A stretch of DNA of 64,000 nucleotides from Hofstenia miamia. Taxonomy: Eukaryota; Xenacoelomorpha; Acoela. The DNA is taken from assembly GCA_004352715.1 (NCBI GenBank), contig SCFE01000009.1:3171013-3235012 (forward strand), given 5' to 3'. The notes beneath the pieces were generated by a model. The model did no database searches. It saw only the letters and a program-made list of their open reading frames with translations, and was not told the origin of the DNA. Positions 1 through 9,639 of the stretch are shown here, one piece after another (the stretch's first letter is position 1; each line of letters begins with the position of its first letter). The position numbers and the translations under genes are program-made.

Positions 1-1099
1 CATTGACATTACTAAGTTATCAATGATTGATTGGTTCATGTTAACCCACTGTTTCAACAAAGTTGCTTTCAGAGTTGATACCAATGAAATATTGCTCGCA
101 GATTCCCGAAGCTTTTGATCAAAGTGCTCCCAAACATGTTCTATCACATTCATGTCTGGGATTTGGTCCACCCATGGTAATGACGTAATACTGTGTAATC
201 TCTTCCAAGCTTCAGTAACCTTGCTTGTGTGACAAGGGGCTCCATCTTCTTGAAACACATAGACATTTTTATCCATATTATCAGTTTCAAATACTGGTAA
301 TAGACCTTTCTCTAATATCTGACAGTATTTTGGGCCATTCAACCGTTCTTCAACAAAGATCAGCTCTGACCTTACTCCGAACCAGACAGCACCCCACACC
401 ATAACACCTACCCCACCATGTTTGACAGTTGCCTGCAAACATTCAGCCTTCCAAGTCTATGTCTGATTTCTCCAAACATAAACCTGCCTTGAATTTGAAT
501 ACTGAGAGAATTTGCTTTCATCTGACCATATTCCTGACTTCCAAAAAGTATCATCTTTGCACTCAAATTCTCATGCCCAATCCATTTTCTTCTTGTTGAC
601 ATTAGAAATCAGTGGCTTTTTCCTTTCAACTCTCCTTTGGAATCCTAATTCTTTTAAAGGTTTTCTCACTGCATAGGGTGACATTTCCATGGTAGTAGGA
701 ACATTTTTGAAACTTTTATGGCGGTTTTTGATGACTTCCTTTTTCAATGCTCTTTTCATTCAATCCGTCATGATAGGGGTTATTCTTGAACGGTGTTCAA
801 TACTGCAATGACCCTCTTCAATTAATTTATTAACAATGTTATTGATTGTCTGATGTGATTAAGCTTGAAATGCCTAGCAATTTCTCGATTTGACTTGCCA
901 CCCAATTATCTGTCCTCATTTAAATTCACCAATGTCTTTGCATCCTTGTGTTTTCATTGCTAAATCTTATTTAATCAGTATTCACAAGTAACATTTATTT
1001 AATATCAACAAATTATATCAGAAAAAGAGGAAGTACTGTTAAGAAATTCAAAAATATCGTTAAAATCACAGGTGGCTAAAAACCTATGGTAGCCCACTG
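1..1099 (-). mobile_element. Tc1-like DD34E transposon, decayed, cut by window edge
   Basis: A cut-and-paste DNA transposon of the Tc1/mariner superfamily, read on the minus strand. The catalytic half is well preserved: GVMVWGAVWFG near 365-405, QEDGAPCHTS at 223-252 (second catalytic Asp) and IPDMNVIEHVWE near 127-162 (catalytic Glu). Asp and Glu are 34 residues apart, the DD34E spacing of Tc1 elements. The N-terminal part is spread over other frames: a helix-turn-helix-like stretch (RxIARHFKL type) near 840-930, a TGA at 760-762, and frame changes near 590 and 420. The gene is therefore dead. The right end is clear: read on the minus strand the element begins CAGTGGGCTACC at 1099, next to a TA target dinucleotide at 1100-1101. 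The left end lies outside the window. Confidence 0.85.
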
Positions 1100-1101
1100 T
1101 A

Positions 1102-4100
1102 TATAGCTGTGCTACTCTATATAAATGTATGAAAGGAACGCATGTTAAATTAAATGAGGGAAAACAAGCTGATGGCCTACAATTTGAGATATAGTGACAA
1201 TTCGATGGATTCATCGACATTACATGCAAAAATTGAAGAAAAATATTCAGGCAAATATCGACTTGGTTTCGATTACTTGAAATATGAAACTCGAGTTCTA
1301 AGTTCTACGGAATCATAGTCTCTTCTAGTGCTAACGCATTGTATTCTGCATTTCATTATTATACAGTGATTTCTGACAAATAATGATGTAAATACGTCCA
1401 AAATTTAATACTATATTGATTTTTTCTGTAAACTATGTAAATATTTCCCTATGGTTATATCCACAAAGCGCCTCATAAGTATCGCTGCCCTTGTATACAA
1501 AACTCCTAAATGCAATGATTTTGAAAATTGAGTTATGGATACTATAGGCAATTTCAAAACGTCCTAACTGCATTTCAAACTTATTGTTTACAATTGCGAA
1601 TATCCTAGTTAAGTATCAAACATTGTTTTAAATTAAAGTATTATTCAATCAGCAGCATTGTTGTGCAGACATAATTAATTATGGAGGGAGATTGAAACAT
1701 CAAGCTTTCTGATATCTCTAACATATTTTAAAATTTTGAAGATTGGGAAGCATGCAGGTAAATTTTGAAAAATCGGCTAGAGGGATCTACATTTTTATAT
1801 TTTTTTGAACTCAATTACAAAACTTTTTTATTGACTCATTGTTTTAATTTTAATGATATGCTAGTATCACAAATTCCAGAAAGCGAAGAGGCTTACCATG
1901 GTACCATATATGAATAGTTTAACTAAAAGTTATGGAAATATTGAATAACTAATTTAACATTGGGATATCAATATAAATTGACTACGTTTAATATAGGTTT
2001 TTAATTAAATATCTATATGCACTTGCATATTAAAAATGCTAAGTTTAATGTATTTCTGGATGCATGCATTAAATATTGTTTAAAAATTGTTTACATTGTT
2101 ATAGAATTTTCGATAATGTCATGAAATTCAAGTATAGTGCAAAGTTCTGTTGATGCTGAATATTGTTTTGTATTTAGGACAGTTGCATTCTAGAAATAAA
2201 ACATTTTAAAACAACAGTCCTAACCGAAAACTAACAGTACCAATATCTCATAATATATTTTTTCAAACAATTTGACATTTATCTTGTAGAATCATATGTT
2301 GTTTGTGTCTATAAAGTTTATATCTAACAAATAAATTATGAATTTTGTATTACAACGACATCAATTTTCAATCCCTGCTAACTCAAAACAACAATGTGCG
2401 CAACTAGGACGTTCTTCATAAGTTTTCTTAGTACTTACCGCGAAATAGAAAAATTAAATTAACATACAATAAGTACAGTTTATTTTGATAAGTATTATTA
2501 CAACCGATTTAATAGAATCATGCTTTGGTATTTACTAGTTATTCTTTCGTTTTCTTCATCTATTTAGATTCATCGATTTTTGGATAATTTAAACTTTGTA
2601 TTATATAGAAATTCTCTTCTTTGCCAGTGTGTTAATGCATAAAGGTCCTCTTGCCGTAAATATATTCGATTTTGAATGCACATTTAATTGCTCTTTTATT
2701 TTCGCGCCTAGATGTCTTATTTTCTCCGATATGTGATTTTGCACAATCATCACATTGATATTTATATATTAAAGAAAAAACTAATTTTTTACTAACTGGG
2801 TTTTGATTTCGAACAGGTTTGCTACCTAAAACGTTTTTGCGAAGTCTCGGACATCGGTAGAAAGTTTTAGTGCATTAAAAGTTATGAAATATTGATATGA
2901 ATATATCTATATCAATATACCAGTGTTATGTAGTAGTAAATTAAAAAATATATAGGGGGACGGATTTACATCTTCTGCATAATATGTAGCACCGGAATCC
3001 CAGTAGACGTATTTAGAAGTACAGTATTTATATTTTATGAAGACTATAAAATTGCATACTTATGCACTTAATTTAAAATTTATTAAGTTTTTTTAGAACT
3101 GGTAAAACGTATACTGACACTTGTTATCATTAAAAATCCGGTGCAATAAATATACAACAATACCGAACCCGCTATTATTGAAATTTTGTTACAATACGCC
3201 AATTCGCCAGCTTTTTTGCATTTCCCGCCATGTACAAAGCAAGTAGATATTCTAATTGCCATTAGCATTTTCTTTACTTTATATAAAAAAACAAAAAGCA
3301 TTGCTGTTTTTCCAAGGTGTTTTAAACATGTTTTTTGCTCCTTGTTTAAAACAATGCCCCTCTGGTTTTGAATGATGTTCGATGTCTGCTTTATTTCGAT
3401 GGTCATTATTCCAATTTTTACTTTAAATTGTATTTTGTATTACAAATTAGATTGTAAGCTGATTAGAGTGCAAACAATTGTTAATAATTATCCCTCAATC
3501 AATTCTCCATTAAACCGTGCGCAATGAGTCGATTTTAGTTGTCAAAACAATTAAATTTCGTGGCAATTACGAAGTCACTGATGAATTTCCTTCCAAAAGG
3601 CGGGAAAGCACCTTTGTTATAGCATGCTTTAAACAATTCTTTGCAATTTTGATTTGGAATTTTTTGATGCAAATCTACTTTTAGAATCTAGAATATTACT
3701 AGACCAATTTGTACTAATACGACTTGCTGCGAATTATTACAAGTAGTGTGCTATTTTCAAATATATACATGTTCCTTATAATTAAATATGCCATATGTTA
3801 TAAGTAATTGATTTATATTATGCATAATAATTCTTTATAAATGCAATGTATGTATTTTTACTGATCTCAAGACAATTTTATTCCTGTGATTTAAGAACAA
3901 AGGGACCTTACTTTATTATCAGCCTTAGGAGTCTAGAGATTGAGACCGCTCTAAATACATTGTTATTCTAACATTGTTCATTACATGTAGATTAGATAAA
4001 AAACCTTGTACATTGTCTTAATCAATGTCCGTCGTTTAGTATTTACTTGATATTCAGTTGTTTTGCTGTGTGTTAGACATTTTTATGTTGTAGTTCCATT

Positions 4101-4110
4101 TATTATTTTT
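1102..4110. other. AT-rich non-coding stretch
   Basis: I see no supportable gene here. Open frames are short and lack protein-like composition. Two small things stand out: a perfect 11-bp inverted repeat (TGTTTTAAACA at 3318-3328 and its complement at 3343-3353), and a good minus-strand donor-like GTAAGTACT near 2434-2442 with no convincing coding sequence before it. Confidence 0.5.
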
Positions 4111-4112
4111 AG
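4111..4112 (+). promoter_or_regulatory. Probable splice or trans-splice acceptor for the SMIM7/TMX1 unit
   Basis: A T-rich tract (about 4093-4110) ends in AG at 4111-4112, twelve bases before the SMIM7 start codon. It would suit either a 5'UTR intron or spliced-leader addition. Nothing in the sequence separates the two. Confidence 0.4.
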
Positions 4113-4124
4113 AGTTCAAGGTTT

Positions 4125-4340
4125 ATGATATCAAACCTGATACTAGTTGTAACACTAACTTTGAATGCAGGTGCTGTGCTGAATTTTAAATATAGAAAGG
4201 GCTTGAATTCCTTCGGGCGAGTCGATTCCTCTGTTGGCGACAAAATTGGAGAATTTCTCTACAATCTTCAAAGTGCCCGTATCTTTCTCGCCATTTGGAA
4301 CATATTTATAATGTTTTGTATGCTTATTATCTTTGGATAA
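4125..4340 (+). CDS. SMIM7: SMIM7-like small integral membrane protein
   Basis: A 71-residue two-pass membrane protein. From memory of the family it matches vertebrate SMIM7 (about 75 residues) along its whole length: an N-terminal hydrophobic segment followed by NAGAVLNFK (around residues 14-22), a polar middle with GDKIGEFL (about 39-46), and a C-terminal hydrophobic segment RIFLAIWNIFIMFCMLIIFG (about 52-71). The molecular role of SMIM7 is not established; it is expected in internal membranes. The frame begins with ATG at 4125 and is a single uninterrupted exon, whereas vertebrate SMIM7 has introns. The stop codon TAA (4338-4340) shares its last A with the ATG of the TMX1-like gene, so both can sit on one mRNA. 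Length and both ends agree with the family, so the start is secure. Confidence 0.88.
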   Translation: MISNLILVVTLTLNAGAVLNFKYRKGLNSFGRVDSSVGDKIGEFLYNLQSARIFLAIWNIFIMFCMLIIFG

Positions 4341-4999
4341 TGCTACTTCCTGACATCGTTTTCTTCATTTTTATTACGACCTTTACCCAAACAAATGCCA
4401 CTTCATTATCCCTAAGCGGTTCCAATTGGCACAATGTCCTGAGGGGTAAATGGGCTATCAAATTTTACGCCCCGTGGTGCTCAGCTTGTCAGAGTTTTTC
4501 TCCTTATTGGGAAGATTTCGTGCATACAGATGCTCAAACTTTAAACTTCAACGTCGCAGAGTGTAACATTGACGTAGAAACTGCTCTTGCCGGGCGCTTT
4601 TTCATTTCAAAACTTCCAACAATTATACTGGTAATTGACGGGGAATTTTATCAATATGATGGGGTTAGAAGAGGCAAAGCATTAACTGACTACATTCGTT
4701 CAGAAGGTTGGCAAAAGACATCTGCTTTTGCTTGGTATCACAAGCCAAATTCTTTTCCTCGAGCTCTTGCAGGCATTGTATATTCAATTGCAATAAGTTT
4801 CGATCACTTCAACACGGCTTTATCAAATGCATCAGGATTTCCTAAGCTGATAACATATATGATTTCCAATGTTGTTGTTGTTGTCTTTGGCGTACTACTT
4901 GTTTTGGGGTTCGTATTGTTATTTGAATATCTGTATTATATGTGCGGCAGCCTTCATAGAAAAAGAAAGAGCGCGCCCAGCAAAGAAAAGAATGAATAA
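4340..4999 (+). CDS. TMX1: TMX1-like transmembrane thioredoxin (protein disulfide isomerase family)
   Basis: A 219-residue ER-type redox protein. In order: signal peptide (residues 1 to about 20, hydrophobic core IVFFIFITTF), a thioredoxin fold with active site APWCSACQSF (about 49-58) and the cis-proline loop SKLPTIILV (about 92-100), then GEFYQYDGVRRG, a membrane helix (about 175-200, rich in V, L and F) and a basic tail RKRKSAPSKEKNE. TMX1 in vertebrates has CPAC; here it is CSAC, which keeps both cysteines. The family forms or reshuffles disulfides of membrane-associated clients in the ER lumen. The ATG at 4340 is the first ATG in this frame and begins the signal peptide exactly; the frame upstream is just the shadow of SMIM7. 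The gene is single-exon, unlike the multi-exon vertebrate gene. TMX4 is an alternative name within the same subfamily. Confidence 0.85.
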   Translation: MLLPDIVFFIFITTFTQTNATSLSLSGSNWHNVLRGKWAIKFYAPWCSACQSFSPYWEDFVHTDAQTLNFNVAECNIDVETALAGRFFISKLPTIILVIDGEFYQYDGVRRGKALTDYIRSEGWQKTSAFAWYHKPNSFPRALAGIVYSIAISFDHFNTALSNASGFPKLITYMISNVVVVVFGVLLVLGFVLLFEYLYYMCGSLHRKRKSAPSKEKNE

Positions 5000-5059
5000 T
5001 AGTGTAAACAAATATATCTTTACTTTTGTAAACTGAGGAACATCTAAAAATTTGTATTT

Positions 5060-5065
5060 ATTAAA
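5060..5065 (+). terminator. Poly(A) signal ATTAAA after the TMX1-like gene
   Basis: ATTAAA, the commonest variant hexamer, lies 61 bases after the TMX1-like stop codon and is followed by T-rich sequence. There is no AATAAA between the SMIM7 stop and this point, which fits one shared 3' end for both reading frames. Confidence 0.45.
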
Positions 5066-5069
5066 TTTT

Positions 5070-6005
5070 TATTATCAAAATATATTCTGAATATTTTTGT
5101 TACTTTATGCTAGAGTGTTTTCTCAAAGTTTAGCTAGTCCTTCGTAAGTCTATTCGTGGTTCATATGAAATAACACTCTTATCGGAATGATTAGTTCGAT
5201 TGAATTTCGACATCACAGTTGTTCTCAGCTCGGGTTTCTTTGTTTTTGTATAATACCTAATTTTGTAAATCGAAGTTTGATTATAGTAAGCTTACAAAAA
5301 AGATGTTAACCCTTTTGGGGGGGGTTGTAAAATACCCACCCCTAGTATCTTCAGAACTAATATTGCAAACAACATATTGGGTATGTAACTAGTCATGTAA
5401 AATTTTCGATTCTAGTCCAAAGTTCATGTTATGCGGTAGTCAGCATCTTTTATTCTGCCACCTCCAAATAATTGACAGCCATTTATAGTACCAAAATTTT
5501 AGCTTAATAGATAAGTATTAAAATTCTGAAAATTTCAAACAAACATTAATTTTTCCGTAGTTATAAATGAAATAATAGAGGAGTAGGTAGTTTTACCCAC
5601 CCCTCCGCATCTATGGACATAGACAGGGCGCGATTCTGAGATAAGAAAATGTGGAGATACTCCTTTATATTCTCCTGGTTTCAAATCTTTTATATTCTAT
5701 TTTTTTCAAGAACCCATACAAATTGTAAACATTCTTCAGCCGTTTAAGGTTACTTATTGGAACTAAAATCAATGGGTGTTAAAACTGAACTTTATTACGT
5801 AATTGTACTTGTTCTGAATTGTGTACCTAATTGAAAAGGAAGTGCTATTTATTAATTTGTTTTAAAACTGCTGACTATCGAATAACATTTCTAGCTACTT
5901 TGGTGATTATTTTCATAAATGAGGTTGCCAAACAAATACACATATTTGTTAATCATATTAAAGATTCAAATGTTTGGATTTGATACACAATTGACGATTC
6001 CTACA
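5070..6005. other. AT-rich non-coding stretch
   Basis: No gene seen. It contains two short related motifs, a G-run followed by AAAATACCCACCCC near 5315-5342 and GTTTTACCCACCCC near 5590-5604, of unknown meaning. Confidence 0.45.
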
Positions 6006-6013
6006 GTTTAGAG

Positions 6014-6423
6014 CAGGGGTCTCCAAAGTACGGCCCGCCGAACTCTCCTTCAAAATTCTAAAACAAATGTCGAAAGACAGGCCTTGCCGAAATCATACAA
6101 AAACAAATATACTTTATAACCCTTTGAACGCGCTTGACAAATCTAGAGCTGAAACAAACCCAAGACGACGCTAATTGATAAGCTCACAGAAATTAAACAA
6201 TTTCATATTTCCCCTATTGATCGAAGTTAAAAAACATGTTAATTGTTGCTGATATTATATGCATTGTAATTATGTACTGAATAAATAACATTTTTTAATT
6301 ATTAATTCACTGTTTATTTACATTGCATGTATTTTGGTAAAATAAATAATGTAGAACCTTGGCCCGCGAAGCTTTAAAAATTCAGCAATGTGGCCCTCCG
6401 CTGGAAAACTTTGGAGACCCCTG
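6014..6423. mobile_element. Complete non-autonomous hAT-type MITE with target duplication
   Basis: A 410-bp element. It begins CAGGGGTCTCCAAAGT (6014-6029) and ends with the exact reverse complement ACTTTGGAGACCCCTG (6408-6423), a perfect 16-bp terminal inverted repeat. It is flanked by identical 8-bp target duplications GTTTAGAG (6006-6013 and 6424-6431). CAGGGG ends and an 8-bp duplication are the signature of hAT elements. Next to each end are GGCCCGC/GGCCCTCCGC-like subterminal motifs. It has no transposase frame, so it was moved by an enzyme encoded elsewhere. It sits 276 bp upstream of ELP5. Confidence 0.93.
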
Positions 6424-6694
6424 GTTTAGAGCATCAAGAAAAGTAACAAAAATTTCAATTTTGTCCTATCCGCGAATCCTACCATGAAATCTCTTCGTGA
6501 AAATCTCACAGCGAATTTATTTCTCTAAATTTCTATTCAGTGTTTTGCTATTCCCACTAGTATAACTACATAATACATCATTTCAAGCCATAAAGCGAAT
6601 AATGCGAATTCAATTTAATTATTTGTTTTAATTTTCTATATTCGAATAAAAAGTTGAGGTTGTTGTATGGCCTAAGTTTATAAAATATCTTTTT

Positions 6695-6696
6695 AG
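6695..6696 (+). promoter_or_regulatory. Probable splice or trans-splice acceptor for ELP5
   Basis: ATATCTTTTTAG ends at 6696, only three bases before the ELP5 ATG (6700). So short a leader would be odd for an unspliced mRNA but normal for a trans-spliced one, or for a 5'UTR intron ending just before the start. Confidence 0.4.
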
Positions 6697-6699
6697 TCA

Positions 6700-7485
6700 A
6701 TGGTTTCGTTTAATGCAAGTAGCCTTAAAAGATTGTTTTCTAGTAGTTCATTTCCATCTTTGACGTACATCAGTTCGTGTCTTCCAGAAACTTATCTTCA
6801 GAATTTCAGTCGGTCGTTCTTGAGAAGAATTTATGAGAATCTTGCCACCTTTGAGCTTATAGTTGTAACTGCTGGGAATGAGTTTATAGTTGCTCCTACT
6901 GAAAATCATTGCCAATTATTTGACGAAGAGCATCGCTTATTGACTTTGAATGCGTTAAAAGTCCTTCTCTTTTCCAAAGCTTCACCAAACTCCAAATGCA
7001 TTTTATACATTCATGACGATATATTCCCTTATTTATTGAATTATAAAAATAGTGCTATATCCGATTTTCTAACAGATCTTTCAACAAGGTTCTTTATCAT
7101 ATGGAATTTTCCATGTGCTTCACTGCTGCAAAAGTCTTTCGATTACCTTCTTTTAGCTAGTGATTGTCACATAAAACTAGATAATTACATAAACGGGATA
7201 TTTGTAAATGTTAGTTTTTGCCATAGAAAACGCAGTGGAAAGGTTCTGCACTTCTTAACAAATTGTTCAGTGACTAATGAAAATCGATTGGTATTTGATG
7301 TTAAAGTGGACGAAGTGAAGAAGGATCCCATGGCAGGTGTGTCGTTTAAATTAAAGTTAACAGAACATGAGGAAGAGCGTAGGAAAGAACTAGTTTTGCC
7401 GTACATGCGGCTTGCATCTGAAACAACTCAACTAGTTGATATGGATGAATTCGATGAAGATCCTGATGACGATCTAGATACGTGA
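6700..7485 (+). CDS. ELP5: Elongator complex protein 5 (ELP5/DERP6)
   Basis: A 261-residue protein that I assign to ELP5, a subunit of the Elp4-Elp5-Elp6 RecA-like ring of the Elongator complex. Elongator modifies wobble uridines of tRNAs, in cytoplasm and nucleus. The clearest support is the C-terminal acidic tail: DMDEFDEDPDDDLDT (about 247-261) corresponds to the DFDEEDPDDDLD tail typical of animal ELP5. It is preceded by DPMAGVSFKLKLTEHEEERRK (about 207-227), the conserved STTFNL-type segment before the tail. The N-terminal two thirds (hydrophobic strands such as FELIVVTAG and KCILYIHDD) suit a RecA-like fold; like other ELP5 proteins it shows no Walker A loop. It is shorter than human ELP5 (about 300 residues) and divergent. 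It is a single exon, whereas vertebrate ELP5 has several. A poly(A) signal follows at once. Confidence 0.82.
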   Translation: MVSFNASSLKRLFSSSSFPSLTYISSCLPETYLQNFSRSFLRRIYENLATFELIVVTAGNEFIVAPTENHCQLFDEEHRLLTLNALKVLLFSKASPNSKCILYIHDDIFPYLLNYKNSAISDFLTDLSTRFFIIWNFPCASLLQKSFDYLLLASDCHIKLDNYINGIFVNVSFCHRKRSGKVLHFLTNCSVTNENRLVFDVKVDEVKKDPMAGVSFKLKLTEHEEERRKELVLPYMRLASETTQLVDMDEFDEDPDDDLDT

Positions 7486-7519
7486 ATTTTAATATATATA
7501 TATCAATTCATTTTTATGC

Positions 7520-7525
7520 AATAAA
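7520..7525 (+). terminator. Poly(A) signal AATAAA of ELP5
   Basis: AATAAA lies 35 bases after the ELP5 stop codon and is followed by a T-rich stretch (AGTTTTCTACCTTTGC), as expected for a cleavage site about 15-30 bases further on. Confidence 0.7.
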
Positions 7526-7529
7526 AAGT

Positions 7530-9050
7530 TTTCTACCTTTGCTTTAGCTATTAGTAAATTAGAATTGGAGTACAATCACTTGTTAGTCTCAATTGCTTTT
7601 TCCTACTTGTATGGATTGCACATGTTGCTAAATGCGATGTTATTATGGTTTCCTATCAAGAAAAATATTTTCCTGTTCGGTTGTAAAGTAAATCGAAACT
7701 TACTATTAATTTTTACTTCTGAATTTTTGTATTTATCTTTAGGATAGAGAAACATGCTTTTTATAATATAGGACAGGCTTTTTAATTTCTATTTAACATG
7801 TTAATTTGATATGTTAAAAGATATATTAGCGGTCAAAGCACGAACACGGTTTAGCGATATTTACGATTATAAAGATAAGGAATTTACAAATTACGAAAAT
7901 ATAGGTTAGGGTTGCCAGCAAATTGTAATTTTGATTCAAACTATGGCATGGATTTCTATAACACTAAGAGAATGCGAACTGTACTTTCCTAAATCAGCAA
8001 AGCAGGCTGAACTCTCAATAAGTCACTATGAAGTTCGAGTAATGAGTAGACATGTTTACCTCACTCTCGCTTACATTCAGCTTGCATTGGTCAATTCTAA
8101 AATTAAGTTATAAAATTGGAAAGTTCTGATGCAATATATTTTCATTAAATTCGCTTCGAATTTGAGTATGATTTTAGTCCATTTTGCCCATGTGCTGATG
8201 AATGATACTAATGGATGCAGGATACAGCTCCCTATCTACTCATTATTGGGCGATGTGAAAAACATTTTTTTTCAATTGGCCAACAACTGGCGCATTTATT
8301 AATAATAAATCAGCTAAATATTCATGTATATCTACATGTTAAAACAATATTCTCTGATATTGTTCAAACAAATATTAAATCGCTGAAGCTTTTAATCTCT
8401 TTTGTTGATTTGGGGCACCTGACTAACAATTTCAATGTATCTAATAATTCGCGTTTGACAGCATATTTAGTTTGAAAATTTCTATCAGTTTATAGCTCAT
8501 ATCAAAGAATACAAAAATGAAATTGAAAAATCTGCATAAAAATTGTAATTATTATTGAAAACATTAAAATAAATGGAAACAATAGTGATTTTTTAAGTCA
8601 AGCCAAGACACCAAGTCGGCAGAATTTAACGACCGAAGTCCTAAATTTGAAACATTCCCATTTAAAACGAATTGTCTGATATGAAAGCATATACAAATAA
8701 TTTCTTTGTAATAAAAGAAATATTTAAAGTATCATTGTAAGGGCTTTTAAACATTTTCACGCTATTGATAAATTTATGAATTTATTGGTAATAGTTTAAT
8801 CTACAGCAATTTTGAAATTTATACACTATTAACAATTTAGTGATCGTCATTCTATCAAACTTGTATACATGTTATAAATGTGGGGCTAAATCATGCAATG
8901 TTCGTTTGAAAATAAATTAAAGAGAACTTCCAATCAAAAATGGAAATGACAAACATTAATACATGCAAAGGTACATGAGAAGTTAAATATTGGAGAATAA
9001 CGTAATTTAAAATCAATTAGAAATTAGAACAGAAACATCACTAATAAGTA
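7530..9050. other. AT-rich non-coding stretch
   Basis: Short open frames exist here (60-86 codons, for example 7931-8113 and 8215-8475), but they lack recognisable domains and I do not support any as a gene. Confidence 0.45.
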
Positions 9051-9054
9051 ATGA

Positions 9055-9320
9055 TAGATCAGTGTTTTACGAGCGACCCGAAGCGCGCGGGCAACGGCCT
9101 GAAGACAATAGGCGGAAATGGGCTGCCGTTGTTAGAGGTGGGCACCGCCGTCAGCCTTCTAATATTGGCGATGCAGACCCGATAAGGTCGGCGGCACAGC
9201 CGGCTGAGCGACATCTGTAGAATAGTTTTTTGTGGACATGCTCGCCGGCTAAAAGGAAGGGCGTTCAAATAACCGGGCATATGTTATGCCCGCTCAAATA
9301 AAGTCTGGTATAATAAGATA
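9055..9320 (+). repeat. GC-rich island, probable retroposon 3' end
   Basis: About 250 bp of clearly higher GC than its surroundings, with sharp edges. Near its end is a perfect 8-bp stem, CGGGCATA and TATGCCCG around a TGT loop (9274-9292). This is followed by AATAAA (9297-9302), the string GTCTGGTATAATAAG, and AT-rich sequence. A stem-loop, a poly(A) signal and a degenerate TAA-type tail suggest the 3' end of a retroposon inserted on the plus strand. The open minus frame of 73 codons is not convincing as a protein. Confidence 0.4.
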
Positions 9321-9639
9321 ATATGCTGTAATGACATCAGCTTTTTCTGCTTTTAAAAAGAAATTTAATAATTTCCGCGAAATTTATGTTTAAATTTTGT
9401 TGTACATTTGCTGTAATAAATTGACAGAAATGCAAAACTAATCTCTATGCATGATCTTTGATAGAATTAATATATTTTATAAGAGTCGTAGGATGTTTCT
9501 CACTAAGGGTGAGATTTAATTGGAAGATAAACGGGCGCAGGGTGGGCACGAGCAGCGTTAAATCTAAAAATGCAAAACACTACTATAGAACTGTGTTAGA
9601 CTGCATAATATTCCAAATAGAAACCCTATAAGACCTTAT

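Noticed and set aside
2820-2860. Possible 40-base exon after AACAG (VCYLKRFCEVSDI in one frame)
   Set aside because: Too short, and two frames are open; no neighbouring exon to support it.
3083-3406. 107-codon minus frame
   Set aside because: Lys/Ile/Leu-rich, no recognisable domain, overlaps an equally open plus frame, and lies in AT-rich sequence with an inverted repeat.
4295-4339. Longer TMX1-like start within SMIM7
   Set aside because: The upstream extension starts at TTG and reads the C-terminal membrane segment of SMIM7 in another frame; the ATG at 4340 begins a proper signal peptide.
7931-8475. Small plus frames after ELP5
   Set aside because: No ATG with good context, no domain, and separated from ELP5 by its poly(A) signal.
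9059-9280. 73-codon Arg/Pro-rich minus frame in the GC island
   Set aside because: GC-rich DNA keeps frames open by chance; composition and position fit a retroposon end better.
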